A DNA stretch of 6,464 bases from Actinomycetales bacterium. Its GTDB lineage: Bacteria > Actinomycetota > Actinomycetes > Actinomycetales > Dermabacteraceae. The DNA lies in contig JAAZLF010000702.1 of the NCBI GenBank assembly GCA_012799425.1, positions 1-6,464 on the forward strand, given 5' to 3'. Of the stretch, positions 5,251-6,464 are shown one piece after another. Numbering within the stretch: position 1 is the stretch's first letter; each line of letters opens with the position of its first letter. The position numbers were made by a program, and so were the translations under genes. The notes beneath the pieces were generated by a model. That model did not search any database. It worked only from the letters and a program-made list of their open reading frames with translations, and was not told where the DNA came from.

Positions 5251-6072
5251 ATGACCACCCCACTCGATCCGACCCGGGCCGTGCACACCTGGTCGCTGTT
5301 CCGCACCATGGGACGCTACGTCGCGCCGGGATCGGCGCCGTCGGGCGCTCTCGCCGAGAACCCCACCAGCGAGGGACTGGACCTGCTCGAGCTGCCCGCA
5401 CAGCTCGCCGCCCACGGCGTCGCCAGTGCCCAGCTGTGCCACTTCTACCTCCCGCGCACCGACCCCGCCTACCTCGCCGAGCTGCGTGACGCCTTCGCGA
5501 CCGCGCAGGTGGACCTCGAGTGCTTCCTCGTCGACGACGGGGACGTGACCCACCCCGAGCACGGCGCCCAGCAGCAGCGCTGGCTGTCCGGCTGGATCGA
5601 GATCGCCGAGCAGCTCGGTGCGCCCCGGGTGCGGGTGCCCGCCGGCGATCAGCCGCCGACGCCGCAGACCCTCGCCCTCAGCGCGGAGCGGCTGCGCGGC
5701 CTCGCCACGGCACACCCCGGCATCCGGGTGCTCACCGAGAACTGGAGAGCCCTGCTGAGCGACGCCGAGACCACCCGGGAGCTGCTCGAGCGCCTCGAAG
5801 GCGAGGTCGGGCTGCTCATCGACACCGGCAACTGGGACGGGGCGAACAAGTACGAGCAGATCGCCGCGGTCGCCGGCGTCGCCGAATGCTCGCAGGTGAA
5901 GGCCCGCGAATCCTCACCCGGCGTGCTCGATGCCGAGGACCTCACCCGCAGCCTCGCCGCACTGCAGGAGGCCGGCTACCGCGGCCGGCTCTCGCTCGTC
6001 TACGCCGGCAGCGACGACGACGAGTGGGGGCGTCTGGACGAGCTGTACGAGATCGTCCGCAGCGCCCTCTGA
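5251..6072 (+). CDS. Sugar phosphate isomerase/epimerase-like TIM-barrel protein (xylose isomerase-like/AP endonuclease 2 superfamily)
   Basis: The 273-residue cytosolic protein has the length and features of COG1082-type TIM barrels: HTWSLFRTMG near the N-terminus, LELPAQL (46-52), AQLCHFYLP (60-68), WIEIAEQLGAPRVRVPAGD (115-133), VLTENW (160-165, E163), LLIDTGNWDG (188-197, D191), CSQVKARES (213-221), EAGYRGRLSLVYAGSDDDEW (240-259). Members bind a divalent metal and isomerise or epimerise sugars or related compounds; the substrate here is unknown. E163 and D191 are at metal-ligand positions, but the His normally three after the Asp is N194, the His normally before Val/Leu-Lys is Q215, and the final strand Glu is V250. 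It could therefore be a subfamily with an altered or absent metal site. It follows the lipoprotein gene by 29 bases with its own Shine-Dalgarno, so co-transcription is likely, though a functional link to the cassette is not evident. Confidence 0.85.
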   Translation: MTTPLDPTRAVHTWSLFRTMGRYVAPGSAPSGALAENPTSEGLDLLELPAQLAAHGVASAQLCHFYLPRTDPAYLAELRDAFATAQVDLECFLVDDGDVTHPEHGAQQQRWLSGWIEIAEQLGAPRVRVPAGDQPPTPQTLALSAERLRGLATAHPGIRVLTENWRALLSDAETTRELLERLEGEVGLLIDTGNWDGANKYEQIAAVAGVAECSQVKARESSPGVLDAEDLTRSLAALQEAGYRGRLSLVYAGSDDDEWGRLDELYEIVRSAL

Positions 6073-6098
6073 AGGAGAGGCACTGCGCCGCGCGAGCA

Positions 6099-6114
6099 TC
6101 GGGCAGACGCCCGA
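6099..6114. terminator. Weak hairpin between convergent genes
   Basis: TCGGGC, four bases AGAC, GCCCGA form a perfect 6-bp stem in the 61-base gap between the convergent TIM-barrel and carbonic anhydrase genes. A second short stem (CTGAG 6118-6122 with CTCAG 6133-6137) overlaps the carbonic anhydrase stop. Neither is followed by a T-run on either strand. A bidirectional terminator is expected at this place, but the sequence support is modest. Confidence 0.35.
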
Positions 6115-6133
6115 CCGCTGAGACCTTCGCAGC

Positions 6134-6464
6134 TCAGGCCGCGATATCGACCTTGCCCACCCAGGAGATCGGGGAGACCCGGCCCTCCTCGAGCTGGTAC
6201 TGGCAGCCCACGATCGCGAGGTCGCCCACGGCAACCGCGTCGGAGATGACCTTCGACTGCCGCATCAGGGCGTTGATGGTCTCGTCGAGATGGCGGCGAC
6301 CCACCGCGTCCACATCGATCAGGGCCGGATCCACGTAGGGGCTGGCCTGCTGGGAGGCGAACCACTCCTGCTGGACGGCGGGCTGGATCGACTCGAGCTC
6401 CTTGCGGATCGCGGGAGTGACCTCGGAGGGGGACGCTGTGGACTGGTCGATCGCGGCCTTGACC
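6134..6464 (-). CDS. Beta-carbonic anhydrase, C-terminal part (cut by window edge)
   Basis: The reverse strand reads 109 complete codons ending in TGA at 6136-6134, with no in-window start expected. Beta-carbonic anhydrases are cytosolic zinc enzymes that interconvert CO2 and bicarbonate. The fragment opens with VKAAID, the stretch that normally follows the zinc-binding H-x-x-C-G-A motif, so that motif should lie just beyond position 6464. The C-terminal signature is clear: a helix RRHLDETINALMRQSKVISDAVAVGD (at about residues 56-81 of the visible part), then DLAIVGCQYQLEEGRV, matching the family's final strand pattern (lkIVGa-Y-L-tG-V). The tail ISWVGKVDIAA ends the protein. A possible internal GTG at 6334 is not a real start, since the family alignment continues upstream of it. 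The gene is convergent with the TIM-barrel gene. Zinc ligands and the N-terminus cannot be checked here. Confidence 0.85.
   Translation of the reverse strand, partial: VKAAIDQSTASPSEVTPAIRKELESIQPAVQQEWFASQQASPYVDPALIDVDAVGRRHLDETINALMRQSKVISDAVAVGDLAIVGCQYQLEEGRVSPISWVGKVDIAA

Noticed and set aside
6134..6334. Separate 66-residue gene starting at GTG 6334
   Set aside because: The open frame and the beta-carbonic anhydrase similarity continue upstream to the window edge, so this GTG is an internal valine.
1..6464. tRNA, rRNA, CRISPR array, insertion sequence or attachment site
   Set aside because: I found no cloverleaf-like gene, no regularly spaced repeats, no transposase or integrase motif and no flanking target duplications.

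Overview
The window looks like chromosomal DNA from a high-GC actinobacterium. Third codon positions are almost always G or C, genes are tightly packed, and several starts lack a Shine-Dalgarno site but have a -10-like hexamer 6-7 bases upstream, as in leaderless actinobacterial mRNAs. The combination of a bifunctional PabB-PabC protein, a LarC protein and a WXG-type effector candidate fits Micrococcales (for example the Brachybacterium/Dermabacteraceae area). That placement is inference, since no rRNA or marker gene is present.

Layout, left to right. (1) Positions 1-698, minus strand: N-terminal 232 codons of LarC, the nickel insertase of nickel-pincer cofactor synthesis, running off the left edge just after a very His-rich segment. 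(2) Positions 699-778: short divergent promoter region. (3) Positions 779-2533, plus: a complete pabB-pabC fusion that carries out the two p-aminobenzoate-forming steps of folate synthesis that follow chorismate, apart from the glutaminase subunit. (4) Positions 2534-2648: intergenic region with a strong inverted repeat nested in a second one. (5) Positions 2649-5221, plus: a compact three-gene cassette. It holds a 257-residue protein that I read tentatively as an EspG-like ESX chaperone, a 447-residue protein with an N-terminal WXG helical domain and a C-terminal Ser-Asp-His lipase-type alpha/beta hydrolase, and a 144-residue lipoprotein. (6) Positions 5251-6072, plus: a xylose-isomerase-like TIM-barrel protein, probably the last gene of the same transcript. 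(7) Positions 6134-6464, minus: the C-terminal half of a beta-carbonic anhydrase, convergent with the TIM-barrel gene and running off the right edge.

The most interesting part is the cassette in region 5. Chaperone-like protein, WXG-hydrolase and lipoprotein are joined by a 1-base stop/start overlap and a 21-base gap. This order suggests a type VII secretion (ESX/T7SS-like) substrate with its own escort protein and a membrane-anchored partner, possibly an immunity protein for a secreted lipase. The parallel in Firmicutes would be the lipase/lipoprotein pair TslA/TilA. No T7SS machinery gene is visible here, so secretion and toxicity are inference. Folate, LarC and carbonic anhydrase genes on either side are ordinary housekeeping or accessory metabolism, and I see no transposase, integrase, tRNA, rRNA or CRISPR array.
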